Below are positions 50,108-59,913 of a stretch of DNA of 64,000 bases, one piece after another. Each line of letters opens with the position of its first letter. Within the stretch, counting starts at the first letter, position 1. The stretch is from Polynucleobacter sp. SHI8. Lineage in GTDB: Bacteria > Pseudomonadota > Gammaproteobacteria > Burkholderiales > Burkholderiaceae. The translations under genes were made by a program, and so were the position numbers. The stretch covers positions 2,421,291-2,485,290 of the forward strand of contig NZ_AP027204.1 of assembly GCF_027944005.1 (NCBI RefSeq), given 5' to 3'. Under the pieces are notes generated by a model. The model was not told the DNA's origin. It ran no database searches and saw only the letters and a program-made list of their open reading frames with translations.

Positions 50108-51073
50108 ATGTCTACACTTGTTAATCGACCTAACAATTTCAGTTTATCTATTGTTGTTCCTGCATACAACGAATCTTCGAATTTGACTCAGTTTGTTGAG
50201 GCTTTAAAGCTGGCACTAGCTAGTATTACACCACGATACGAAATATTAATCATTAATGATGGTAGTAAGGACAATACCCATGAAATTGCCGATGAGCTAG
50301 CAAACCAACCAGGGGTTCGATATCTTGAATTTTCTAGAAATTTTGGTAAAGAGGCGGCTCTTTCTTGTGGAATCGATTACGCAAGGGGTGATGCTGTATT
50401 GCTAATCGATGCGGATTTTCAGCACCCACTATCCAAACTGGATGAAATGTCTCAATTATGGCTTTCTGGCTATGACATGGTCTATGGTGTCATTATCAAT
50501 CGCCACAACGAAGCTCTTTTAAAGCGTATGGGTACCCGCTTCTTTTACTCACTGATGAGTGCTGGGGCGGATGTTCCTATCCCTGAAAATGCAGGAGACT
50601 TTCGTTGGTTGGACAAAAAGGTGGTTGAGGCTATAAGAGCACTCCCAGAGCGTAACCGATTTATGAAAGGCATTTATGCTTGGGTTGGATTTAAATCGGT
50701 TGCAATACCCTTTGTGCCTTCCGATCGTCTTAGTGGAACCTCAAGCTTTCGCTTGAGAAATTTAATTAAACTGGCATTATCTGGCCTGACTTCTTTTAGT
50801 ACTTTGCCACTTAGAGTCTGGACCTTTGTCGGTGTATTAATATCGATTATGGCGATTACCTATGGTTTTTACGTAGTCTTCGATACATTAGTTAACGGCA
50901 ATCCTACAAGTGGATGGCCAACGATCACTGTTGCTTTGATGTTATTTTCTGGCGTGCAACTTCTCTCCATCGGTATTTTAGGTGAATATATTGGGCGTAT
51001 CTTTACCGAGGTCAAGCAAAGGCCCCTGTATCTCATATCTAAAGACCATGACAATAGTCAGCTTGATCGATAA
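50108..51073 (+). CDS. Polyprenyl-phosphate glycosyltransferase (GT2, ArnC/GtrB-like)
   Basis: A 321-residue enzyme with an N-terminal GT2 domain (VVPAYNESSN, IINDGSKDNT, DADFQHP, RNRFMKGIYAWVGF) and two C-terminal membrane helices. It would load a sugar on undecaprenyl phosphate. Divergent from the GT39 gene, 65 bp apart. It overlaps gtrA by 26 bp. Confidence 0.88.
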   Translation: MSTLVNRPNNFSLSIVVPAYNESSNLTQFVEALKLALASITPRYEILIINDGSKDNTHEIADELANQPGVRYLEFSRNFGKEAALSCGIDYARGDAVLLIDADFQHPLSKLDEMSQLWLSGYDMVYGVIINRHNEALLKRMGTRFFYSLMSAGADVPIPENAGDFRWLDKKVVEAIRALPERNRFMKGIYAWVGFKSVAIPFVPSDRLSGTSSFRLRNLIKLALSGLTSFSTLPLRVWTFVGVLISIMAITYGFYVVFDTLVNGNPTSGWPTITVALMLFSGVQLLSIGILGEYIGRIFTEVKQRPLYLISKDHDNSQLDR

Positions 51074-51449
51074 ATTACCTCAAAGTATTAAATTTGTGAT
51101 GGTAGGAGGTGTTGCTGCCTGCGTCCATTTTTTGGTGGTCATTCTTTTCGTTGAACTCTTCAATTTGAACCCATTAATTGCGAATATCATTGCATTTTTG
51201 ACGGCCTTTTGTGTTAGCTTCAGTGGGCAAAGATTATTTACCTTTGCAAGCAGTAACAAATCAATCAAAGATTCTTTATTGCCCTATTTTTTAATATCTC
51301 TCACTAGCTTTGTTTGCAATGAATTATTGCTAAGCTTTGCCATGTATGTGTTGAACTTACCCTATCAAATAGCACTTTTTAGTGTTTTAATCATTGTAGC
51401 CGTGGGTACTTATTTCAGTAGTAAACGTTGGGCGTTTGCCAAATCTTAA
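51048..51449 (+). CDS. GtrA-family membrane protein
   Basis: A 133-residue protein with four membrane helices. SIKFVMVGGVAACVHFLVVI and the C-terminal YFSSKRWAF are GtrA-family signatures. GtrA proteins are thought to flip undecaprenyl-linked sugars. The internal ATG at 51048 is favoured because the frame upstream of it is only the tail of the GT2 gene in another frame. Confidence 0.85.
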   Translation: MTIVSLIDKLPQSIKFVMVGGVAACVHFLVVILFVELFNLNPLIANIIAFLTAFCVSFSGQRLFTFASSNKSIKDSLLPYFLISLTSFVCNELLLSFAMYVLNLPYQIALFSVLIIVAVGTYFSSKRWAFAKS

Positions 51450-51450
51450 T

Positions 51451-52245
51451 ATGAAAATCTCAATCTGCGCAGATGATATTGGTCAAGATCCTGCTATCAC
51501 TGAGGGTTGTTTGCATTTATTTGAATTAAAGCGAATCAGCCAAATCAGCGTTTTATCTCAAAGCCCTTATGTTGCACAAGATGCTCCATCCATTATTTTG
51601 GCTAGAAGTCAGGGACTTCAAGTCGGTTTGCACTTTAATCTAACCCTACCGTTTGGCAATCCTCCGTTGAACATGCCTCTAAATCAATTGATTTTGATGA
51701 GCCAACTTCGATTGTTGTCAGCTGAAAAAATTCAGCAATCTTTTGATTCACAATTAAAAACCTTTGAGGATATTTTTCAGTTTAAACCTGACTTTATTGA
51801 TGGTCATCAACATGTTCATCAATTTCCACAAATCAGAGAGGTATTAATTACTCAAATACTTCAGCATTACTCAGATGCACTGCCCTGGATAAGGTCCACC
51901 TTATTACCAAGTCATACAACTCATTTACCGCAGGCATTTAAATGTCATTTACTCAATGTTTTGGGTGGGTCTACTTTTTACCAGCTTTTGAAGCAAAACA
52001 AACTATCTTGTAATAATGGCTTTTTAGGTGTCTATGGCTTTAACGCACCTGATGTGAGCTCGTATAGGACCCTTATGTTGCATTGGTTGTCTTTTGCACA
52101 AGAAGATACTCTATTGATGTGCCATCCAGCAAATCAAATGGTGTCTAACGATGGGATTGGTAAACAGCGACCCATTGAATTTAACTATTTAAAATCTAAA
52201 CAATTTTTAGATGATTTAAGTCTCCATCAATGCCGTGTTTTTTGA
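51451..52245 (+). CDS. ChbG/YdjC-family carbohydrate deacetylase
   Basis: A 264-residue predicted metal-dependent deacetylase. The YdjC signatures are ADDIG at the N-terminus, VGLHFNLT and IDGHQHVHQFP, which supply the Asp and His metal ligands. It is the last gene of the GT2-GtrA-deacetylase run and may deacetylate the sugar being transferred. The ATG at 51451 is favoured over a TTG at 51436. Confidence 0.85.
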   Translation: MKISICADDIGQDPAITEGCLHLFELKRISQISVLSQSPYVAQDAPSIILARSQGLQVGLHFNLTLPFGNPPLNMPLNQLILMSQLRLLSAEKIQQSFDSQLKTFEDIFQFKPDFIDGHQHVHQFPQIREVLITQILQHYSDALPWIRSTLLPSHTTHLPQAFKCHLLNVLGGSTFYQLLKQNKLSCNNGFLGVYGFNAPDVSSYRTLMLHWLSFAQEDTLLMCHPANQMVSNDGIGKQRPIEFNYLKSKQFLDDLSLHQCRVF

Positions 52246-52261
52246 AATAGAAAAATTTGTT

Positions 52262-52762
52262 TTATGGATGAAAACGCTTTTTCATTTTTCCTTTAATTCT
52301 TGCTCGTTTTAAAGGTGATAAGTACTCCACAAAAACCTTACCTACTAAGTGATCCATCTCATGTTGAATGCAAACGGATAAGATACCCTCTGCTTCAACC
52401 TCAAAGAACTCCCCTTTTATATTCTGAGCTCGTACCTTGACTCGATCAGGTCGAGTCACTTCGTCAAAATACTCCGGTACAGATAAACATCCTTCACGCC
52501 AACTCTTTTTCTCTTCACTAGCCCAAATAACTTCGGGATTAATAAAAACCTGCAATTCATCACGACTATCTGAGATATCAATCACAATAATATTTTCAAG
52601 AATATTGACTTGAGTTGCTGCTAAACCAATTCCAGGAGCTTCGTACATCGTTTCGCTCATATCGGCAACTTTCAACTCTAGTTGCTTGTCAAAATGAATG
52701 ACTTTTTTAGCGATTTTATGTAATCGAGGGTCAGGATAACAAAGGATTTCTAATTGGGCCAT
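52262..52762 (-). CDS. def: Peptide deformylase
   Basis: A 166-residue metalloenzyme removing N-terminal formyl groups. All three motifs are present: PGIGLAATQ, EGCLSVP and QHEMDHLVGK. Expected upstream neighbour of fmt; the two are separated by the glycan module. Confidence 0.96.
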   Translation of the reverse strand: MAQLEILCYPDPRLHKIAKKVIHFDKQLELKVADMSETMYEAPGIGLAATQVNILENIIVIDISDSRDELQVFINPEVIWASEEKKSWREGCLSVPEYFDEVTRPDRVKVRAQNIKGEFFEVEAEGILSVCIQHEMDHLVGKVFVEYLSPLKRARIKGKMKKRFHP

Positions 52763-52996
52763 ATAGGTAATTGTTTTAAATTATTCGTTCTGTAAATATT
52801 CTAAAGTATGTGTGACTGAATAAGTAAAGGACTTTGGAACCAACATTATACTTTTTTATTTAAATAAAATCATTGTAAAACAGTAACTTATAAATTTAAG
52901 CGTGCATTTATTAGAATCTTGTGTTTAAAATTCAACACGAAATCTTTTTCTTCAGGTAATAATAAAAAAAGAAAATCATAAATTAAGGTAAAAATA

Positions 52997-55651
52997 GTGG
53001 CAAAAAAATCAGCCTCATTGAATCAGGAACCAGGTAATCTAAAAACCCTCGTTATTGCAGAAAAGCCTTCTGTCGCCTCCGACATTGCGAAAGCATTGGG
53101 CGGCTTCACAAAGCATGATGATTTTTTTGAGCGTGATGATTTTATTATCTCTTCGGCTGTTGGACATTTATTAGAAATTGCGGCTCCCGATGAATATGAA
53201 GTTAAACGGGGAAAATGGTCTTTTAATAATTTGCCTGTTATTCCGCCTCGTTTTGATCTAAGACCTATTGTTAAAACCGAGAGCCGTTTAAAAGTTTTAC
53301 AAAAGTTAATTAAACGAAAAGATGTCTCTAAATTAATTAATGCCTGTGATGCTGGACGTGAAGGTGAGCTTATTTTTCGCCTCATCGCTCAACAAGCAAA
53401 AGCAACTCAACCTATCGAGCGCTTATGGTTGCAGTCGATGACTCCCAACTCAATTAGAGATGGCTTTGCAAAACTTCGGTCTGATCATGATATGATGCCT
53501 TTGTCCGACGCCGCAAGATGCCGTTCGGAAGCTGACTGGCTAGTTGGTATAAATGGCACCCGCGCAATGACTGCGTTTAATAGTAAAAGTGGTGGATTTT
53601 TCTTAACTACGGTTGGTCGAGTTCAAACCCCAACTTTGTCGATTGTTGTTGAGCGCGAAGAATTAATTAGACGCTTTATTTCACGCGATTACTGGGAAGT
53701 TAAAGCGGAGTTTATTTGTGCCAAAGGGGTTTATGAAGGTCGATGGTTCGATCCTGAGTTTAAAAAGTCCTCGAAAAATCTCAATAATGATCCCGAACTT
53801 CGTGAAAGCAGAATATGGAGTGAGGCACAAGCTCAAAGCATTGTTGTTGCTTGTCAAAATAAATCTGGATCCGTGCAAGAGGACTCAAAACCGTCTAGTC
53901 AACAAGCACCCCAACTATTTGATTTAACTAGTCTGCAAAGAGAGGCGAATGCTCGTTTTGGTTTTTCTGCAAAAAATACTCTTGGTTTAGCACAAGCGCT
54001 CTATGAGCGTCATAAGATTCTCACTTATCCAAGAACTGACTCGCGTGCTTTACCCGAGGACTACATCAGCACCGTCAAAGAAACTATTGAACAACTTGGT
54101 GAGTCGGTTCCCAACTACACGGTCTTTGCTCAACAAATTAAAAATAATCAATGGGTAAAGCCGAATAAAAAGATATTTGATAACTCTAAAATTTCAGATC
54201 ACTTTGCGATTATTCCTACTCTTCAAGCCCCACCCAAAACACTTTCTGAGCCAGAACAAAAGCTCTATGACCTAGTTGTTAGAAGATTTTTAGCAATCTT
54301 TTATCCACCTGCAGAGTTTATGTTGACAACACGTATTACAACCGTCAGTGGCATGAACTTCAAGACGGAGGGTAAAGTGTTGGTTGAGCCTGGTTGGCTT
54401 TCTGTGTATGGTAAATCGAATCAAGATGATAAAGAATTAATCGCTGTGGCTATTGATGAAAAAGTGAAAGCAGATTCTGTCAATGTTCATGCCTTAAAAA
54501 CTAAGCCGCCTGCACGATACTCTGAAGCAACGCTTTTATCTGCGATGGAAGGTGCCGGTAAGCTTGTTGAAGAAGATGAATTTCGAGAAGCGATGGCAGA
54601 TAAGGGTTTAGGCACACCAGCCACCAGAGCATCTATTATTGAAGGTCTCTTATTTGAAAAATATATGGTTCGTGAAGGTAGGGAATTAATACCTACTGCA
54701 AAAGCGTTTCAATTGATGACTCTTTTACGGGGGCTTGGAATTGAAGAGCTCACCCAACCAGCATTAACCGGTGGCTGGGAGTTTCAACTATCCCAAATGG
54801 AAAAGGGGCTCATTAAGCGCGAATCTTTTATGCAAGAAATTGCCCAAATGACACAGCGTATGGTCAAGCGTGCCAAGGAGTTTGATAGTGACACCATTCC
54901 CGGTGACTACATTACTCTTTCTACTCCATGCCCACATTGTGGTGGTCCTGTTAAAGAGAACTATCGACGTTTTGCTTGTGAAAAATGTGGATTTTCAATG
55001 AGCAAAATTCCTGGTGGTAAGGCTCTTGAATATGTCGAGGCAGAGGAATTACTGAGGAATAAAAGTGTTGGTCCCTTACAAGGTTTTAGAAGCAAAATGG
55101 GGCGTCCTTTTGCCGCAATCATCATCTTAAAACCAATACCCTTGGATGATAAGGACTATCCAAACGCTGGCTATAAACTTGAATTTGATTTTGGTAACAG
55201 TGATGAGGATAATCTTGAGCCTGTTGACTTTTCAGCGCAAACAGCTCTTGGTGTGTGTCCAAAATGTTCTGGCGCTGTTTACGAACATGGCATGAAATAC
55301 ATCTGCGAACATAGCGTTGGCCCCAATAAACATTGTGACTTCAATACGGGCAAAGTTATTCTTCAACAAGAAATAAATGAAGAGCAAGTAAAAAAACTCT
55401 TGGATACTGGAAAAACAGATTTATTGACGAACTTCAAATCTCAAAGAACTGGAAGGATTTTTAAAGCTTATTTAGTCCGTCAAGAATCTGGCAAAATTGG
55501 CTTTGAATTTGAGGCACGAGTACCTAAAGCTCCAGCTAAGAAGCGAGCAGGATTAACTGAGGATGCAACTTCTGCTGAGAGTAAAGCAGAAGCACCAGCC
55601 AAGAAACCTGCTCGTAAACGAACTGCACCAGCTAAGAAAGCCTCTACATAG
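52997..55651 (+). CDS. topB: DNA topoisomerase III (type IA)
   Basis: An 884-residue topoisomerase. The N-terminal TOPRIM domain has VIAEKPSVA and DAGREGELIFR, and the active-site tyrosine is in ILTYPRTDSRALP. Two cysteine-rich zinc segments follow (CPHCGG..CEKCG at about 640-670 and CPKCSG..CEHS at about 755-775). The C-terminus is a Lys/Ala-rich tail. GTG start. The 3' end overlaps the convergent FAD-enzyme gene by 172 bp. Confidence 0.93.
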   Translation: MAKKSASLNQEPGNLKTLVIAEKPSVASDIAKALGGFTKHDDFFERDDFIISSAVGHLLEIAAPDEYEVKRGKWSFNNLPVIPPRFDLRPIVKTESRLKVLQKLIKRKDVSKLINACDAGREGELIFRLIAQQAKATQPIERLWLQSMTPNSIRDGFAKLRSDHDMMPLSDAARCRSEADWLVGINGTRAMTAFNSKSGGFFLTTVGRVQTPTLSIVVEREELIRRFISRDYWEVKAEFICAKGVYEGRWFDPEFKKSSKNLNNDPELRESRIWSEAQAQSIVVACQNKSGSVQEDSKPSSQQAPQLFDLTSLQREANARFGFSAKNTLGLAQALYERHKILTYPRTDSRALPEDYISTVKETIEQLGESVPNYTVFAQQIKNNQWVKPNKKIFDNSKISDHFAIIPTLQAPPKTLSEPEQKLYDLVVRRFLAIFYPPAEFMLTTRITTVSGMNFKTEGKVLVEPGWLSVYGKSNQDDKELIAVAIDEKVKADSVNVHALKTKPPARYSEATLLSAMEGAGKLVEEDEFREAMADKGLGTPATRASIIEGLLFEKYMVREGRELIPTAKAFQLMTLLRGLGIEELTQPALTGGWEFQLSQMEKGLIKRESFMQEIAQMTQRMVKRAKEFDSDTIPGDYITLSTPCPHCGGPVKENYRRFACEKCGFSMSKIPGGKALEYVEAEELLRNKSVGPLQGFRSKMGRPFAAIIILKPIPLDDKDYPNAGYKLEFDFGNSDEDNLEPVDFSAQTALGVCPKCSGAVYEHGMKYICEHSVGPNKHCDFNTGKVILQQEINEEQVKKLLDTGKTDLLTNFKSQRTGRIFKAYLVRQESGKIGFEFEARVPKAPAKKRAGLTEDATSAESKAEAPAKKPARKRTAPAKKAST

Positions 55652-56724
55652 GCGCGAACCAGCGGCGCAGCTAACGCAGACCACAATACGCCTCTAGAGC
55701 CGTAGCAGCAAGCCACAAATAGTCCCGGATGATTTTCTATCGGACCTATCAGGGGCAATCTATCTTTTGATGCACTTCTTATTCCGACAAAAGAGGAAAC
55801 AGGTACCATTTCTTCTAAAAGTGAGTGATCACACCCAATTAAATGCAATCCTTTTTTAGCATTCTCCAAGTCACTTTGACTCCATGGACTTTGATCTGCA
55901 CTATCTTCGTCATAACTTGAGCCGATTTCCCATGTCCAATCGTTGTTGCTGGTTGAGTGGGCAGGTAAGCAATAACCATCTCCTCTTAAAGCTGCTTTGG
56001 GTAAATAAGGCACTAATTCGCTATCCTTATGTATGAAGAATTTGCTTAGTTGCCCCCTGACGGGTCGGACCGGTAAATCGATCTGTAGACTTTTTAACAG
56101 TTTTTGTACACCTAAACCATTCGCTAAAACAATCATTGGCGCGGAACAAATCAAAGCATCATCTTCCGCGTACGCCCACCATGTCTTTGCAAAATAACTG
56201 ATTTTGGCAATGTTGTAATCCCAATATTGCCCCTCTTTGTTAAGGTAGGCTATTTCTTGCTGGCAAATTCGAGGGAGACTATAAATTGCAGCCGTCTCGT
56301 ACCAAATTCCTGGATAACCAACATGGGCCTTTGATTTTGCTTCATTTTCACTGATGACTTTTAATATTTGCTCATCATATTGCATTTCATGAATCAATTC
56401 TTTAAGTTGTCTCGTACCGGTTTCATCTAAATCTTGAATTGGCTCAAATGCATTTCTGAATAATTGAGCATTTTGCCATTTTTCATTTGAAATTTGATTT
56501 GCTAATTGGGTAAAACGTTGTAATTTCGAAATCTTCTTGCCAACTTGAGGGTGTGCTAAAGCTGTTTCATGAGCAGAGGTTTCTCTTGCAGGACCGCTCC
56601 GTTGATCTACAATTCCAACAGACAAACCTGCTCTACAAAGTTCGCCAGCAATCGTGGAGCCGGCTATACCGGCTCCAACAACAATCACCTGATGATGCGT
56701 GTTCAATGTATTCTTATTTTTCAT
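55480..56724 (-). CDS. FAD-dependent oxidoreductase, MnmC C-terminal-like
   Basis: A 414-residue flavoprotein with the N-terminal GAGIAGSTIAGELCRAGLSV nucleotide-binding motif and a C-terminal FVACCYGSRGVLWSALAAPLV segment resembling the MnmC oxidoreductase domain, which acts on modified wobble uridine of tRNA. The methyltransferase half of MnmC is absent. The last 57 residues (AFLAGAVRLRAGFLAG... onward) are antisense to the topB tail and look compositionally odd, so they may be a read-through extension. Confidence 0.8.
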   Translation of the reverse strand: MKNKNTLNTHHQVIVVGAGIAGSTIAGELCRAGLSVGIVDQRSGPARETSAHETALAHPQVGKKISKLQRFTQLANQISNEKWQNAQLFRNAFEPIQDLDETGTRQLKELIHEMQYDEQILKVISENEAKSKAHVGYPGIWYETAAIYSLPRICQQEIAYLNKEGQYWDYNIAKISYFAKTWWAYAEDDALICSAPMIVLANGLGVQKLLKSLQIDLPVRPVRGQLSKFFIHKDSELVPYLPKAALRGDGYCLPAHSTSNNDWTWEIGSSYDEDSADQSPWSQSDLENAKKGLHLIGCDHSLLEEMVPVSSFVGIRSASKDRLPLIGPIENHPGLFVACCYGSRGVLWSALAAPLVRAYVEAFLAGAVRLRAGFLAGASALLSAEVASSVNPARFLAGALGTRASNSKPILPDS

Positions 56725-56769
56725 CTCAAAAAGATATAATTTAGTAATGGTCTACAACGATAGGATGCA

Positions 56770-57954
56770 ATGCTAGACAAAGTTATTCCTGATGATGATG
56801 CTAACCAATATTTTTCCATTCGAAAAAAACACTTTTTCATCTGGTTGTTGATATTGCTTATCTGTGTCGGTGTTGCTATCAGATATCTATTTTTACATGG
56901 TTTTTACATGGGCTTTGTCCCACCCCCTGAGCCTCCCCCTCCTTTAAGTCAAGAATTAATATCTCGATTTAATCAATTAGAAGACAAATTAAACAAAACG
57001 ATTGGTGATGTAAATGAGGTTTACAACTTCAAAGAAAAGCTTGAAAAGCAGTTACCCCCCAACAACAAGTCTTCTAAATCAAAGGACAATAAAGGTGGTA
57101 AGTACTTACCTTTGGATAAGTTTAATTTGGCAAATGAGGGTTATGAGCCAAACAATTCCTTTAAAAAAATTGAGGTCGCTATAGAGCAAATTAATGAGGA
57201 AGTACCCTTGTTAAAACTTCAGATTTCCTCATCTATTCTTTTCCAAACTAATTTACCGGAGGGCGTTCCAGTCATTGGTAAGTATATGTTCAGTAGTGGC
57301 TTTGGTGAGCGCATTGACCCCTTTACATCACAACCGTCATTTCACCCTGGTATTGATATTACTAGCGAACTAGGCACCCCGGTTGTCGCTGCTGCGAAGG
57401 GGAAAGTTACAAAGATCAATCAAAAAAATGATAGTACTGGCTACGGAAATTACATTGAAATCACTCATGCCAACAAAATTTCTACTTTGTATGGGCATCT
57501 TTCAGAAATTTTAGTAAAAGAAAACCAAGTCCTTCAAAAGGGTGAGATTATTGGTCTAGTTGGAGATACTGGTCGTTCAACCGGTCCTCATCTTCACTTT
57601 GAGGTTCAGGTGGAAGGAAAAGCTGTAGATCCTATGGCAATCATTTCTCCGATAGCCATGAAACCTAACCCACTTTCACTTAGCTCAATTAATGCAGAGA
57701 TGAAAACTAAATGTGCGCCTCTATTGGCCATAGTCAAAGATGAGACTGCCATTAAATATAAGGAATGTTTAGCCAATAAGGGTAAAAATATTAAAGAAAG
57801 CTTATTGGCCCTGCAAAATGACAGCCCGTTAACGAAAAAGCAAGACCGAGTGAAACTCCAAGATGACTGTACTTATGTTGATAATGAAATGAAGTTACAG
57901 ACAATCCAATCTGCAAAGTGTCTAAATAAACTCTCTTCAGAATCAAGCCAATAA
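56770..57954 (+). CDS. M23 peptidase (LytM domain), membrane-anchored
   Basis: A 394-residue protein with one membrane helix (about 22-42), a Pro-rich PPPEPPPP stretch, a coiled-coil-like region (about 60-100) and an M23 peptidase domain (about 170-295). The metal and catalytic motifs are HPGIDI and GPHLHFEV. It would cleave peptidoglycan cross-links in the periplasm. The C-terminal 100 residues, with four cysteines, are not typical. It overlaps pckG by 12 bp at the 3' end. Confidence 0.85.
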   Translation: MLDKVIPDDDANQYFSIRKKHFFIWLLILLICVGVAIRYLFLHGFYMGFVPPPEPPPPLSQELISRFNQLEDKLNKTIGDVNEVYNFKEKLEKQLPPNNKSSKSKDNKGGKYLPLDKFNLANEGYEPNNSFKKIEVAIEQINEEVPLLKLQISSSILFQTNLPEGVPVIGKYMFSSGFGERIDPFTSQPSFHPGIDITSELGTPVVAAAKGKVTKINQKNDSTGYGNYIEITHANKISTLYGHLSEILVKENQVLQKGEIIGLVGDTGRSTGPHLHFEVQVEGKAVDPMAIISPIAMKPNPLSLSSINAEMKTKCAPLLAIVKDETAIKYKECLANKGKNIKESLLALQNDSPLTKKQDRVKLQDDCTYVDNEMKLQTIQSAKCLNKLSSESSQ

Positions 57955-59808
57955 GTTTTCTAATTTGACCTTAGTTTCTCTTAATACCGGTGGTAAACCA
58001 TAGGCAAGTTGGTCAAATAATTCATCATGTAACTTGAGTTCTTCACGCCAAGACTCTTTATCCACAGAAATGACTTGATTAAATTGCTCTTCAGAAAATT
58101 CAATGCCCTGCCAATTAATGTCTTGATAATTCGGTGAGTATCCAAAAATATTTTCTTGGGCTTGAGAGGATTGGTTAACACGACCTAAAATCCATGCGAG
58201 GACGCGCATGTTTTCGCCGTAACCAGGCCATACAAACTTGCCATCATCATTTTTTCTAAACCAATTAACACAAAATATTTTTGGTAAAACTGCATTAGCT
58301 TTCGTCAGTTTTTCACCGAGGTTTAACCAATGTTGGAAATATTCACTCATGTTATAACCAGCAAAAGGCAACATTGCGAATGGGTCACGACGCACGACCC
58401 CTGTTTTTCCAGTAGCAGCGGCTGTTGTTTCAGACCCCATTGTGGCCGCCATATAGACACCCTCAATCCAATCTCTAGATTCCGTTACAAGCGGCACAGT
58501 CGTTGATCTTCTTCCACCAAAAATAAAGGCATCAATAGGAACACCTTCAGGATCATTCCACTGCGCATCGCATGCCGGATTATTGATGGCCGCAACAGTA
58601 AATCTTGCATTTGGATGTGCTGCTTTTCTTCCTGCGGCTCCGTCTGCTGGAGTCCAGTCTTTACCTTGCCAATCAATTAAATGAGCAGGGGCTTCTTTTG
58701 TCATACCCTCCCACCAGACATCACCATCATCTGTTAATGCAACATTGGTAAAGATCACATCTTCATTTAATGAAGACATACAATTCGGATTAGTAATTGT
58801 GTTGGTGCCTGGAGCTACTCCAAATAAGCCTGCCTCAGGGTTAATAGCAAATAAACGAATCTTACCTGTTGTTGGATCTACTCGTGGTTTAATCCACGCA
58901 ATATCATCGCCAATCGTAGTAACCTTCCAGCCATTAAATCCTGCAGGTGGTATTAACATAGCAAAGTTTGTTTTTCCACATGCAGATGGGAAAGCCGCGG
59001 CAACATGAGATTTTTTCCCCTCCGGAGAGGTCACTCCCAAAATTAACATGTGTTCCGCATTCCAACCTTCATCACGCCCCATAACTGAAGCAATGCGTAA
59101 GGCAAAACATTTTTTTCCTAATAGTGCATTACCGCCATATCCAGAACCAAATGACCAAATTTCTCTAGTTTCTGGATAGTGCACAATATATTTAGTTGGA
59201 TTACATGGCCAAACAACGTCTTTTTCACCTTGAGTTAATGGTTTACCAACTGAGTGAACGCAAGGGACAAACTCGCCCTCATTGCCTAAAACATCAAATA
59301 CGGCTTTACCCATACGGGTCATGATTTTCATATTCACCACGACAAATGGGCTATCCGTTAGCTCTACGCCAATATGCGCAATGGGTGAGCCCAATGGTCC
59401 CATAGAAAAGGGCACTACGTACATGGTTCTACCACGCATACTTCCTGCCATCAAACCATTCATGGTTTGACGCATTTCGATGGGATCAATCCAATTATTC
59501 GTGGGTCCAGCTTGCTCCTTTTTAGGCCAACAAATGAATGTTCTGTCCTCTACGCGAGCAACGTCAGTTGGATCTGAACAAGCCCAGTAAGAATTTTTTC
59601 TTTTAGCAGGATTTAATTTTTTCATTGTCCCTGCATCAACCATCTTCTGACACAGGCGATCATATTCTTCAGTAGAGCCATCACACCAATAAATTTGATC
59701 TGGTTGTGTTAATTGAGCGATTTGTTGAACCCAAGCTATTAGTTTTTGATGTTTGATGTAGTCAGGTGTGTTTAAGTTGATTTCGGCTGTATTTATATTT
59801 GTTGTCAT
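57943..59808 (-). CDS. pckG: Phosphoenolpyruvate carboxykinase (GTP)
   Basis: A 621-residue GTP-dependent enzyme converting oxaloacetate to PEP for gluconeogenesis. Motifs include IYWCDGSTEEY, the active-site loop FPSACGKTNFAML, GDDIAWIK, and AINPEAGLFGVAPGT. The GTP type is usual in this lineage. The start at 59808 (MTTNIN) fits the family; a GTG at 59877 would add 23 unlike residues. No clear ribosome-binding site precedes it. Confidence 0.93.
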   Translation of the reverse strand: MTTNINTAEINLNTPDYIKHQKLIAWVQQIAQLTQPDQIYWCDGSTEEYDRLCQKMVDAGTMKKLNPAKRKNSYWACSDPTDVARVEDRTFICWPKKEQAGPTNNWIDPIEMRQTMNGLMAGSMRGRTMYVVPFSMGPLGSPIAHIGVELTDSPFVVVNMKIMTRMGKAVFDVLGNEGEFVPCVHSVGKPLTQGEKDVVWPCNPTKYIVHYPETREIWSFGSGYGGNALLGKKCFALRIASVMGRDEGWNAEHMLILGVTSPEGKKSHVAAAFPSACGKTNFAMLIPPAGFNGWKVTTIGDDIAWIKPRVDPTTGKIRLFAINPEAGLFGVAPGTNTITNPNCMSSLNEDVIFTNVALTDDGDVWWEGMTKEAPAHLIDWQGKDWTPADGAAGRKAAHPNARFTVAAINNPACDAQWNDPEGVPIDAFIFGGRRSTTVPLVTESRDWIEGVYMAATMGSETTAAATGKTGVVRRDPFAMLPFAGYNMSEYFQHWLNLGEKLTKANAVLPKIFCVNWFRKNDDGKFVWPGYGENMRVLAWILGRVNQSSQAQENIFGYSPNYQDINWQGIEFSEEQFNQVISVDKESWREELKLHDELFDQLAYGLPPVLRETKVKLENLLA

Positions 59809-59913
59809 ATAGAAGTGGGCAGGTTTATTTAAAATATCTATCATTTTCGCATTTTTTTTATATTTTTCTTGTTGCACTGCAACGAAGACTTTTCATCTGC
59901 GTGAAAAACCTTA

